Assembly (NCBI GenBank): GCA_963835165.1
Contig: CAWIGD010000005.1
Coordinates: 43,400-107,399 of the forward strand
DNA: 64,000 nt
Source: VAZQ01 sp963835165
Lineage (GTDB): Bacteria; Pseudomonadota; Alphaproteobacteria; Rhizobiales; Xanthobacteraceae
Reading direction: 5' to 3'
Positions 1-9,800 of this stretch are shown one piece after another. Position numbers and translations under genes: made by a program. Under the pieces are notes generated by a model. That model saw nothing but the letters and a program-made list of their open reading frames with translations, was not told the DNA's origin and made no database searches. Numbering within the stretch: the stretch's first letter is position 1; each line of letters starts with the position of its first letter.

Positions 1-719
1 TCGAGATGGCGACGCAGATCATGGCGCGGATCGGCGACGCGGTCTCGCCGGTCGACGAGGTGCACGGCTTTCGCTACTTCGACGACCGCGATCTGCTGGG
101 CTTCGTCGACGGGACGGAAAATCCGCGCGGCCAGGCGGTGATCGACGCCGTGCTGATCGGCGCGGAGGACCCGGTCTTCGCCGCCGGCAGCTACGTCATC
201 GTGCAGAAATATCTGCACGATCTCGACGCTTGGAATGCGCTGCCGACGGAGGCGCAGGAACGCATCATCGGCCGCACCAAGCTGTCCGACATCGAACTGG
301 ACGACGCCGTCAAGCCGACCTCGGCGCACAGCGAACTCACCACGATCGTCGAGGACGGAAAAGAGATCAAGATCCTGCGCGACAACATGCCGTTCGGCCG
401 CGCCGCGGAAGGTGAATTCGGCACCTATTTCATCGGCTACAGCCGCTCGCCCCGCACCATCGAGCAGATGCTCGAGAACATGTTCGTCGGCCGCCCGCCC
501 GGCAACTACGACCGCCTGCTCGACTTCAGCCGCGCCGTCACCGGGAGCCTGTTCTTCGTGCCGTCCGCGACATTCCTGGAGGCCGTGCAAGACGCCGAGC
601 CGGAGGTTGTGACGCCTCCAGCTGCGCCGGCGGCGGTCGAGCCATCACCATCGCCTGCGTCGCCGAGCGACGGTTCGCTCGGCATCGGCTCCCTCAAAGG
701 AGACATCCGACATGAATAA
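1..719 (+). CDS. Dye-decolorizing (DyP-type) heme peroxidase, encapsulin cargo, 5' truncated
   Basis: C-terminal 237+ residues of a DyP-type peroxidase, a heme enzyme that uses H2O2 to oxidise dyes and phenols; the reading frame is open to the window edge, so the N-terminus is missing. Seen: the GFVDGTENP motif with the catalytic Asp (codons near 102-128), a SAHSEL segment supplying the likely proximal heme His, and ILRDNMPFG with the catalytic Arg. After a Pro/Ala-rich linker the protein ends in DGSLGIGSLKG plus five residues. That is the classic encapsulin cargo-loading peptide, so the enzyme is expected inside the shell encoded directly downstream. The stop codon overlaps the shell gene start by 8 bases. 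Assignment is firm; physiological substrate unknown. Confidence 0.95.
   Translation, partial: EMATQIMARIGDAVSPVDEVHGFRYFDDRDLLGFVDGTENPRGQAVIDAVLIGAEDPVFAAGSYVIVQKYLHDLDAWNALPTEAQERIIGRTKLSDIELDDAVKPTSAHSELTTIVEDGKEIKILRDNMPFGRAAEGEFGTYFIGYSRSPRTIEQMLENMFVGRPPGNYDRLLDFSRAVTGSLFFVPSATFLEAVQDAEPEVVTPPAAPAAVEPSPSPASPSDGSLGIGSLKGDIRHE
696..702 (+). promoter_or_regulatory. Shine-Dalgarno of the encapsulin gene, inside the cargo-peptide codons
   Basis: AAAGGAG lies 9 bases before the encapsulin ATG at 712. It is made of the Lys-Gly codons of the peroxidase's cargo-loading peptide, so one short stretch both encodes the targeting peptide and recruits ribosomes for the shell gene. Confidence 0.75.
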
Positions 720-1530
720 CCTGCATCGCGAGCTTGCCCCCATTTCCGATGCGGCCTGGGCGCAGATCGAGGAAGAGGCCGCGCGCACGCTCAAGCGCTA
801 CCTCGCCGGACGGCGGGTGGTCGACGTGAATGCGCCGGGGGGAACCGGGCTGTCCGCCGTCGGCACCGGCCACCTGCGCAGCATCAAAGCGCCGGGGGAT
901 GGCATCATCGCGCGGCAGCGCGAGGTGAAAGCGCTGGTCGAGTTGCGCGTTCCGTTCGAGCTCGATCGCCAGGCGATCGACGACGTCGAGCGCGGCGCCA
1001 ACGACTCGGACTGGCAGCCGACCAAGGACGCCGCGCGCCAGATCGCCTTCGCCGAGGACCGCGCCATCTTCGAGGGCTACGACGCCGCCGGGATCCAGGG
1101 CATCCGCCAGGGGACCAGCAATCCGGTCATGACGCTTCCGGCCGACGTGCGCGACTACCCGGACGCGATCGCCCAGGCCTTGAGCCAGTTGCGTCTCGTC
1201 GGGGTCAACGGCCCCTATGTGGCGCTGTTCGGCGCCGACGCCTACACCGCGCTGGCCGAAACCAGCGACCACGGCTACCCGGTGCTGGAGCACGTCAAGC
1301 GGCTGGTCAACGACGAGATCATCTGGGCGCCCGCCATCGCCGGCGGCTTCGTGCTGACCACCCGCGGCGGCGACTTCGACCTGCATATCGGCCAGGACGT
1401 CTCCATCGGCTATCTGAGCCACACCGACGCCGCCGTCCGCCTCTATCTGCAGGAGACGCTCACGTTCCTGCTGCTCACCAGCGAGGCCGCGGTCGCGCTG
1501 GCGCCGCCGGCCAAGCCGAAGACCAAGTAG
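712..1530 (+). CDS. Encapsulin (family 1, linocin-M18-like) nanocompartment shell protein
   Basis: A 272-residue HK97-fold shell protein that self-assembles into a protein nanocompartment. The start MNNLHRELAPISDAAWAQIE and the ARTLKRYLAGRRVVDV helix are typical of family 1 encapsulins; length is also typical (about 265 aa). The gene starts within the last codons of the DyP peroxidase, which ends in a cargo-loading peptide, so shell and cargo are translationally coupled. Known for the family: DyP-loaded encapsulins are linked to oxidative-stress defence. No second cargo gene is visible downstream; the next gene is convergent. Confidence is high from sequence and context together. Confidence 0.95.
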   Translation: MNNLHRELAPISDAAWAQIEEEAARTLKRYLAGRRVVDVNAPGGTGLSAVGTGHLRSIKAPGDGIIARQREVKALVELRVPFELDRQAIDDVERGANDSDWQPTKDAARQIAFAEDRAIFEGYDAAGIQGIRQGTSNPVMTLPADVRDYPDAIAQALSQLRLVGVNGPYVALFGADAYTALAETSDHGYPVLEHVKRLVNDEIIWAPAIAGGFVLTTRGGDFDLHIGQDVSIGYLSHTDAAVRLYLQETLTFLLLTSEAAVALAPPAKPKTK

Positions 1531-1576
1531 CATGCGCCTGCGCGAGGTCGCAGCCGCACGCTGACAAGTTCCCGGC

Positions 1577-2044
1577 TCAGGCGCGTTCGACACGCGCGGC
1601 ATAGCAGCCAGGGGCGGCGAAGTGGACGTGCAGGTAGGCCGCCTTCGGATTCGCAAACAGCCGCGCAATGGCGGCCTCGAGCTCACGGCCGTCGACCAGT
1701 TCACATCCGGTCATCATGGCATCGACGTCGAAGGCGCGAACCGCGAGCATGCGGATGCGCAACTGCTCGGGCACCGCATCGATCGCGTCATACGTCGTGT
1801 CACCCGCGCGGACATAGATCGCGAAGCGCATGCGATAGGGCAAATCGACCCCATGGTGCTCGTAGTTGACGAGGATGAGCTCGTCGCCCTCGTGGGAATC
1901 CGTGAGGCTGACGCGGCACGGATAACCGGGCATGCGCCCGTCGGCGGTTCGGCGCACGGCGCCTTGCGCGGCCAGTTCCGGGTCCGAGAGCGCGAACAGA
2001 TGGGCGAAACGTTCCGCCGGCAGCCCGGTGATACGGAAGCTCAT
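1577..2044 (-). CDS. DUF1203 family protein
   Basis: A 155-residue soluble protein with the DUF1203 pattern: FRITGLPAERF at the N-terminus, then GYPCRVSLTDSHEGDELILV, NYEHHGVDLPYR and a C-terminal YLHVHFAAPGC. The family has no established function. Two in-frame ATGs exist (2050 and 2044). An AGGAGG sits immediately before the first but about 7 bases before the second, so translation probably begins at 2044. The gene converges on the encapsulin gene and appears monocistronic. There is no signal peptide. Confidence 0.85.
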   Translation of the reverse strand: MSFRITGLPAERFAHLFALSDPELAAQGAVRRTADGRMPGYPCRVSLTDSHEGDELILVNYEHHGVDLPYRMRFAIYVRAGDTTYDAIDAVPEQLRIRMLAVRAFDVDAMMTGCELVDGRELEAAIARLFANPKAAYLHVHFAAPGCYAARVERA

Positions 2045-2407
2045 GGTCATTCCTCCTGAACAATTCGAGCCGCCATAGGAGCGCGATCCGCGGGTTCTGT
2101 CGTTCCGGTTCTTGCTCTCGAATTCGCCAGTTCCGCGTCACGGCGCGACGCGATGTCCGGCCCGCCCTTGGCGCCTGCAACGCTCTCGTCTACGCTGACG
2201 GAGAAAGCGGCGCCGGTCGCAGCCGTCACAGCGAGGAAGCATGTGTAGGGCGGGCGCCCGTCATTCCGGGGTGCGCTGAAAGCGCGAGCTGCCGCTCGGG
2301 CCCCGGAACGACCACGAGCGACTGGCGCTAATTCCCGCCCGCCGAAAGACCCTCGATGATCGCCTGGCACTGCGTGGACAGGTCGGGAACCCGGCGGATC
2401 GACGCCA
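2045..2407. other. Intergenic region with a REP-like palindrome and a possible 26-codon ORF
   Basis: About 360 bases between the DUF1203 gene and the end of the patatin-like gene. It holds the REP-like palindrome listed separately. On the minus strand a 26-codon ORF (2408-2328) starts at an ATG overlapping the patatin stop (TAATG) and encodes MASIRRVPDLSTQCQAIIEG plus six residues. It could be a coupled micro-ORF or a gene remnant. Nothing else is recognisable. Confidence 0.5.
2259..2313. repeat. REP-like palindromic element
   Basis: Inverted arms GTCATTCCGGGG (2260-2271) and CCCCGGAACGAC (2301-2312) pair with one mismatch, with a small inner hairpin GCGCT-GAA-AGCGC between them. This layout matches dispersed intergenic palindromes common in Bradyrhizobium-type genomes. 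That it is dispersed is inferred, since only one copy of this subtype is in the window. Confidence 0.6.
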
Positions 2408-3721
2408 TTATGGGGCGCTGACGCCTTTCAGTCCGATATGCTTCTTACCGTACATCTCGATCGCCAGCTGCGTTCCCGCTTCTTTTCCTATGCTAAACAA
2501 ATCCTTCATGCTCGATCGCGACCAGCCCCAAGCGGCGCGCACCTTGTCGTCGGGAATGTGGAATTCCGCACCATACAGCTCGCTTGGTTCCTTCTTGTTT
2601 GGCGTGGCCCGGTCCGCCAAGAGCACCATGAGCTCGAACGGATTCAGCTTTCGGTTTTGGCTTGCTGACAGCTGTTTCAATTTCTCGGCAAGGGCCGCAA
2701 ATTCGTCGGTCTGAGCCAGACCGGAGTGAAGGAATCCATTCTTGGACTCCAATATGAGCCGGCCAAGCTCGGTGAGACCCACCGTGGGCATCAGGATGGA
2801 CAGCGCGAACGCGTCCCATAGATTCTGCGGCATGCCGATCATATTTTTTCGCAATGGGTCGAGCACCAGCACCCACTCGATCCGTTTGGCGTCCTCAATT
2901 GTGTAGTCGTTGAGGCACTGAATCGCCGCGCCCTCGAAGTAATGCTTGTCGTCCAATTTGTACGGCGGGTGGAGGAAAGGAAAGGCCAACGCGGCTCTCA
3001 AATGATCGGGGGTAATGGCCTGCGGAATGTACCTTCCCTTGCTGTCTTTCGTAGGGGTCCCGTCCGGATCGCATTTGTAGTTGGTGAAATCCACAAGCTT
3101 GTGGTCCTCGATGCAGAAGGCGTTAATCTCGATTGCGATCTCGTTGGGATCGACGCGCTGCAACGCCTCGAAATCGATGAACTCCTCGAGAAACGGGGAA
3201 TGCCCACAGACCCCTTCGCTGAAGAAGTTGACATCCGTGGGACACATCGCGGCCCCCGCGAACAGCAGCGAGTCGGCCAGGAGTGCTTCATCGTCGCTCG
3301 TTCCGGATTGATGCATGGCCTCCCGCACCTCGGGCAAGCTTGACCAGAATTCGTTGAAGAGGTCGGCGGAAGGGCCACCTTTCGTGAAAACCTTGTAATT
3401 GATCGGAAACGCTTCATAGATGGCATCGGAGACACCGAGATTTATCGTGTTCTCGAGTGCTTCCAGACTGAAGCGCACGTTGTTTTTGAGTCCCTTCGGA
3501 GCCAGATAATGCAGCCCCACCACGGCCCCGGCTCCAGCCATCGTGATGACGTTCGGTCCACGGCCGGGCTCATGCAGCCCGGCTTGATTCAGCGTGTACA
3601 GGGCGCCCGACATCAGCGTGAGGTTGGTGGCTCCGCCGCCCAGACACAAAACCCGATCGAGCTTGGGGTTGTCCCCATTATTGCGCTCAGTTGGTGACGT
3701 ATTCGCTGACGTAGATTCCAT
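2408..3721 (-). CDS. Patatin-like protein lacking the catalytic Ser-Asp dyad
   Basis: A 437-residue protein with a patatin-like fold. RVLCLGGGATNLTLMSGAL near the N-terminus matches the glycine-rich oxyanion-hole loop. Patatins carry GxSxG next; here the aligned stretch is ITMAGAGAVVG (about 59-69), with Gly or Ala where the nucleophilic Ser should be. The usual DG[GA] motif reads EGA (about 263-265), so Asp is also replaced. It is therefore probably not an active lipase by the standard mechanism; a binding or structural role is possible. The ATG at 3721 has AAAGGGG 5 bases upstream, better placed than the GTG at 3727. It is the last gene of the PKS operon, 94 bases after the PKS. Its GC looks lower than its neighbours. 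Confidence 0.75.
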   Translation of the reverse strand: MESTSANTSPTERNNGDNPKLDRVLCLGGGATNLTLMSGALYTLNQAGLHEPGRGPNVITMAGAGAVVGLHYLAPKGLKNNVRFSLEALENTINLGVSDAIYEAFPINYKVFTKGGPSADLFNEFWSSLPEVREAMHQSGTSDDEALLADSLLFAGAAMCPTDVNFFSEGVCGHSPFLEEFIDFEALQRVDPNEIAIEINAFCIEDHKLVDFTNYKCDPDGTPTKDSKGRYIPQAITPDHLRAALAFPFLHPPYKLDDKHYFEGAAIQCLNDYTIEDAKRIEWVLVLDPLRKNMIGMPQNLWDAFALSILMPTVGLTELGRLILESKNGFLHSGLAQTDEFAALAEKLKQLSASQNRKLNPFELMVLLADRATPNKKEPSELYGAEFHIPDDKVRAAWGWSRSSMKDLFSIGKEAGTQLAIEMYGKKHIGLKGVSAP

Positions 3722-3815
3722 GTTCACCCCTTTGAACTGGTGTCGCCGTCCGTACGCGCCATCCGCGCTTGAGCCGTTCGCAGCTTACAGGACGGTTAGA
3801 CTGCCCGCTGCGCCA

Positions 3816-6800
3816 TCAACCAACAACTCCCGACAGCTCCCTGTTGATCACACCGTGGATGAAGGCCACGTCCTCGACCACGGCGAAATGGGCGCCTTGC
3901 CTGATATGAACCTGCAGCCGCGAATTGGTGAAGCGCCCCCAGCCGAGCGCATGGTCGCGGGAGACGTAAGGGTCGTCGAGGCCCGCGAAACAGGTAATCG
4001 GAATATCCCACGGGGGCTCTTCGACGAAATCATAGTTGAGGGCCATCTCGAATTCCGCGCGGATCACCGGCAGCATCAGCTGCCGCAGCTCGGGGTCATC
4101 GAGCAGCTGCTCGGTCGCCTGGATGTTGAAATGGCGGATGAGCTCGGCGAAAACGTCGTCGGGCTGAGCATATGGCGCAAGATTAATTCTAAATTCCGCC
4201 AGCTTGAGCAGATCGCGAGTGAGCTGCTCTTCGAACGTCCCGAGATCCAATATTCGATCCGGTGGTCTCGCCCCCGACGCAAACAAGTGGGCCGGCCGCG
4301 ATCCCGTCCGATGAATGAGCCTGCGCGCGGTCTCATACATGGTCAGGCCGCCGAGACAATGTCCGAAGAACGCGAATGGCCGATCAAGAACGTCTTGCAT
4401 CTCGGTCACCAAATGCTCGACGAACTCGTCGAGATTGGCGACCGGCTTTTCGCCGATGCGGCCGAGCCGACCGGGTGGCTCGATCGCCACCACCTCGATG
4501 GTCGGGTCCAGCGATTTTGCCCAGTTGTGATAAACGGCGGAGCCGCCGCCGGCGAACGGAAAGCAGAACAGACGCAAGCGCGGCGCGGCACGCGGGCCGC
4601 CGGTGACGAGCCAGCGCCCCGCCCCCTCCGCCGGCGCCGCCGCAAGCACGGCGGACGCGGTCTCCGCGGCCTTTGCTTCGCCGACACTCAGATCGGGCAG
4701 GATGTCATCGACCACCTGTGCGATGCTCGGTCCCTTGATCAGCTTGACGGTTGAAATCCTGATGCCGAGAACCGACTCCAGTCGATTGACCAAGGTGACC
4801 GACATCAGGGAATCGAGCCCGAGCTCGCGCAACGGGCGGCTCGCATCGATCGTATCGGTGATGCCCAAGGTCTTCATCGCCTGCTGACGAACAAACGCGA
4901 TCAACAGCTCGCGACGCTCGCCGGCGGACGCCTCCTTCAGGCGTTCCCTCCATGCAGCGGCATCCCCCGCGTGGCCGGAGGCCGGCCTGCCGGCCCCGAC
5001 CTCTTCCTGCAATCTGTCATAGAGGGGCGGAACGCGAGTGAACTGCTGGAAGAAGATCGGCCATTGCGTGAGCGTAATCGCCGCGTGGGCGGCGCCACTT
5101 CCCGCCAGCAGATCGAGCGCCTTTTGCCCGATGTCGGCTGGAATGTATTCGGTGCCACGCGCGCGCCAGATCGCGCGCCCTTTGTCGCCCGAGACCGTCG
5201 CCAAGCCGGTTTCATCCCACGGCCCCCAGTTCAAGGCGAGCCCGGGCAGGCCTTCACCGCGGCGACGCGCGACCAGGGCATCGAGGAAGGCATTGGCGGC
5301 GGCGTAATTGGCCTGTCCTGCCGATCCGATCAGGCTCAAGATCGAGGAGAACACGACGAAATGAGTTAGGTCGAGCCCGCGGGTGTATTCGTGCAGCAGC
5401 CAACCCCCGGCGACCTTCGGCGCGGCGACCCGGTCGAATTTCTGCCAATCCATCTGCGCGATGATTCCGTCATCGAGCAATCCGGCGCAGTGACAAACTC
5501 CCTTGAGCGGCCGACCCGATTGCTCGATCCACGCCAGCAGACCGCGAACATCCTGTTCGCTGGTCACATCGGCCTTGAGAATAACGGCATCGGCGCCGAG
5601 CGTCGCGAGTGCGCGCCGCACGGGCGCTGTGTTCGGATCCTCTTCGCCGCGCCGGCTGACGAGGAGCAGATGCTTGACACCGTGCCGCGCGGCCAACCAT
5701 TTGGCCACTTCGACCCCGAGCGCGCCAAGTCCGCCGGTGATCAGATAGTGGCCTTCGATATCGAACGGGATATTTGCCGCGGGCGGCACGTCCCCGCGAA
5801 CAAAACGCGCGGCAAATCTGCGACCGGCCCGTAACGCGACCTGATCTTCCCCTTCGCCGTTCAGCATCTCCCGCAGCAGCGCAGCGGCATCGTTGGAGGG
5901 CGAAGATTGTCCGGCCGATTCGAGATCGACGAGACCGCCCCAGTTGCGCGGATGCTCCAGCGCGGCGCTGCGCCCCAACCCCCACAGGCCGCCGGCCGCC
6001 ACCTCCACCGGCGGATCGGCGGGCAAGGCCGGGATCGCATTGCGCGACACCAGCCAGATGCGAGGAGCGACGCCCGGATGTGCCGGCACTTCGGCCATGG
6101 CCCGAAATAGCGCAAGCGCGGCTCCGGTGACGATCTTCTGCGAGTCCTGGAGTTCGCTCGCCGACATAAAGCCGGTGGTCACGTCGAGCGGCCAAAGGTC
6201 GATGACCCCGCGCAACGGGACGGATCGCTTGGTGCTCTCGGCCAGGAGTGCCGCAAACGGCTTCACCAGATCGTCCGGGCTCCAAGCGCACATGCTGTCG
6301 TGGCCGACGACATCTGCGACCGAGACGAGACGACACATGTCGCCGCGATCGGCCAACTTGGCGGCAAGCGCCACCCCGACGCCGCCCTGGTCGGCCAGGA
6401 TGAGCCAGGCGGACGGCTCGTCCGGGGTTCGCTGCGCCGGTGGCCCCTTGAGCTGTGGCCGCTCGACCCATTGCAGCAGGTAGAGCCAATCCGGCCTGCC
6501 CTGAGCGGCACCCGGGGCCAACGCCTGCGGGGACAACTGCCTGAGCGACAGGCCTTCGAGCGTCGCCGCCCGGCTCCCGTCTTCGCGGTAGACGGCAATA
6601 TCGATGGTGACCGTTTGCGGATCGTCCTGCGCCGATCGCCGCACGGCATGCGCCCAGACCTCGCGCGCGCCCGGGCGGTTGCTGCGGAAGCGCTCGACGC
6701 CGATCGGCAGGTAGGTGTGGCGCAACGCCTGCGGCGCCTGCTCGAAGTTGCCGTAGTCCTCGATCAGCGCGGGGTAGACGTGCAGGCAGGCATCGAGCAG

Positions 6801-9800
6801 CGCGGGGTGCAGAGCCTCCACACCGTCCACGGCAACGTGCGGCGGCAGTCGCACCCGCGTCAGCGCCTCATCGGTGCCGCGCCAGAGTTCCTGGATGGCA
6901 CGAAACGACGGACCATATTGCAGACCGGTACCGTGCAGGGATTGGTAATAAAGCTCGGCCGGAACCTGGTTGCGACAGCGGAGCTTGATCTGCTCGAGGG
7001 TCGAGACAGATCCATTCCCCTCCTCCCACGCCTCGTTCCGCGCCATGCCGGCCATGTGCGTTCGCCATTCTTCGGCCGCGCCCGCTTCGGTACTGGTCAA
7101 TCGAAACTCAGCCGTTGCATCATCGACCGGCGTGAGAATGGACTGCACGATGCATTCGCCGGCCTCCGGCAGGATCAGCGCCTCGCGATATTGCAGGTTG
7201 GCGAGCACCACATCGTCGGTCGCGAAGTGCTGGCGCGCCGCATCGCGCAAGGCCATGAGTCCGGCCGTCAGCGGCAAGACCGGCATGCCGTAGATGCGGT
7301 GGTCGCCGAGGTATTCGAAGCGGGTCAGACTATAGGCGCTCTCGAATTGAGTCTCCGGCAAAGCCGACCGCAGCCGTCGGCCGGCCATGGTCGTGGCGGC
7401 GGCAGATGAAACGCGTGATTGCGCTCCGGCATCGTCGTCCAACCAGTAACGCCGGCGCTCGAACGGATAAGTAGGCAGCGAGACCCGACGCCGGGAATAA
7501 GGTGCATTGAAGCCATCCCAGTCGACCTCATAGCCACGGATGTAGAGCTCGCCGAGGCTGGTCAGAATCTCGCCAAGGTCGCTCCGACGCTTGTTGCCGA
7601 GCGAGCCGAGCCAAGCGTGGGGGCCGTCAAGACATTGTTGTCCGAGGGCAAGCAGCGCGTTGCCCGGGCCGACCTCGATGAAATCCCCGATACCGGACTC
7701 GACCAGAGCTTGCATGCCTTGCTGGAAACGAACGGCTCGGCGCGCATGACAGCACCAATGGTCCGCATCGGGCGGCGCAGTGAACGCTGCGCCTGATGTC
7801 GTCGATATCCAGGTGATCTGCGGCGCGCGCGCCGGAACGGCCCCAGCGATGCGCCGGAACTCGTCGATCACCGGCTGCATCAGGGGCGAATGGAAAGCAT
7901 GCGAGACCGTCAGCAATTGGGATCCGATGCCGCGCGCTGCAAAATGGGACGCGATCGCCGTGACGGCGTCGCGGTCGCCGGAGATGACGGTGTTGTGCGG
8001 CGCGTTCACCGCCGCGATAGCGATGCTCTCGGCTTTGCCGATCGATGCGGCGACCGTGCTTTCATCCGCGAAAATGGCCGCCATCGCGCCATGGCGGGGC
8101 AGGGCCTGCATCAGGCACCCGCGCTCGGCGATCAGCGACATCCCATCATCGAGTGTGTGGACTCCCGCACAATAGGCGGCGGCGAATTCACCGACGCTGT
8201 GGCCCAGCACCGCGTCGGGAACGATGCCCCACGACCGCAACAGCTCTATCAAGGCGGCTTGCACGGCAAACAAGGCAGGCTGGGTGTATGCGGTTTCATG
8301 GATCGCATCGGTGCCGTCATTTTGTGCGAACAGCACATCCAGCAGCGGCCGTTCCAGCCGATCGCGCAGCAGCGCGGCGCAGCGGTCAACCACCCGCCTG
8401 AACACCGGCTGATAGCGGTAGAGTTCGGCAGCCATGCCGGCGTGCTGCGAGCCTTGTCCGGAAAACAGGAAGGCGAGCCGCCTCGATCCGCTCGCCGGCT
8501 TCCCATCATCCGCAGCGCTCCTTTGCAGCTCTGCGGCGAGCGCCGCCCGCAACGGCGCGATGCCTGCGGCGACGGTCGCAAAACGATGCGCGAAATGGTT
8601 TCGCCCACTGCTGAGCGTGTAGCAGATGTCGGCAAGATTGGCGTCGGGTTGGCCCTCGAGCCAAGCATGGTGACGCTCGATCGATGCACGCAACGCCGCC
8701 GGGGTCTGGGCAGAAAGCACGAATAGATGGAGCGGCGGCTCTTCCTGCGCCACCAAACCCGCCGGCGGCGGCGCCTGCTCGAGCACCGCGAAGGCGTTGG
8801 TCCCGCCCAGGCCCAATGAATTGACCGCGGCGAGCCGAGGGCGATCCGCCGGCCAGTCCCGGCACTCGGTGTTGACAAAGAATGGACCTGCCGCGAAGTC
8901 GATCTTCGGATTTGGCTTGCTGAAATTGAGGCTTGCCGGGATTCTTCCATTCTTCAGCGTCAAGGCGACCTTGATCAAGGCGGCAAGGCCTGCCGTCTGC
9001 TCGAGATGTCCGACATTCGTCTTCACCGAACCGATCGCGCAGAAACCGCTCCGGTCCGTCCGAGCCCGGAACGCCCGGGTCAGCGCATCGATCTCCAACG
9101 GATCGCCGACGATCGTTCCGGTGCCGTGACATTCAACATAGCCAAGGTCGGCAGGCGAGACATCCGCGAGCAGCATCGCTTCAAGCATGGCCCGGGTCTG
9201 GCCCGCTACGCTCGAGGCGGTATAGCTCACCTTTTCGGCGCCATCGTTATTGATCGCCGATCCTCGGATCACCGCATAAATATTGTCACCGTCGGCAATG
9301 GCGGCGGCCAGGTCCTTCAGCAGAACCGCGCCGACGCCGCTGCCGAAAATCGTGCCCTGCGCCTCGGCGTCGAACGCGCGGCAGTGTCCGTCCGGCGAGC
9401 GAATGTCACCCTTTCGGCTGACATAGCCAACGCGTTGCGGCACACGAACCGTTGCTGCCCCGGCAAGCGCCAGATCACACTCGCCGGCGAGGATGGCTTG
9501 GCAGGCCAGGTGCACCGCGACCAGCGATGTCGAGCACGCCGTCTGCACGTTGATGCTCGGTCCGGTGAGGTTGAGCTTGTAGGAAATCCGCGTGCTCAGA
9601 AAATCCTTGTCATTGCCGATGTGCGCCAGGCTGCCGGTCTGGCCCGGCAGCTCGTCCGAGAACGCCAGCCGATCGAGGAAGTAGCTGCTCACCACGCCGC
9701 CCGCTCCCACGAAAACGCCAGCCGGGCGCACCGCGCCACCCACGCGATAACCGGCATCCTCGAATGTCTCCCAGGCGACTTCCAGCAGGAGCCGCTGCTG

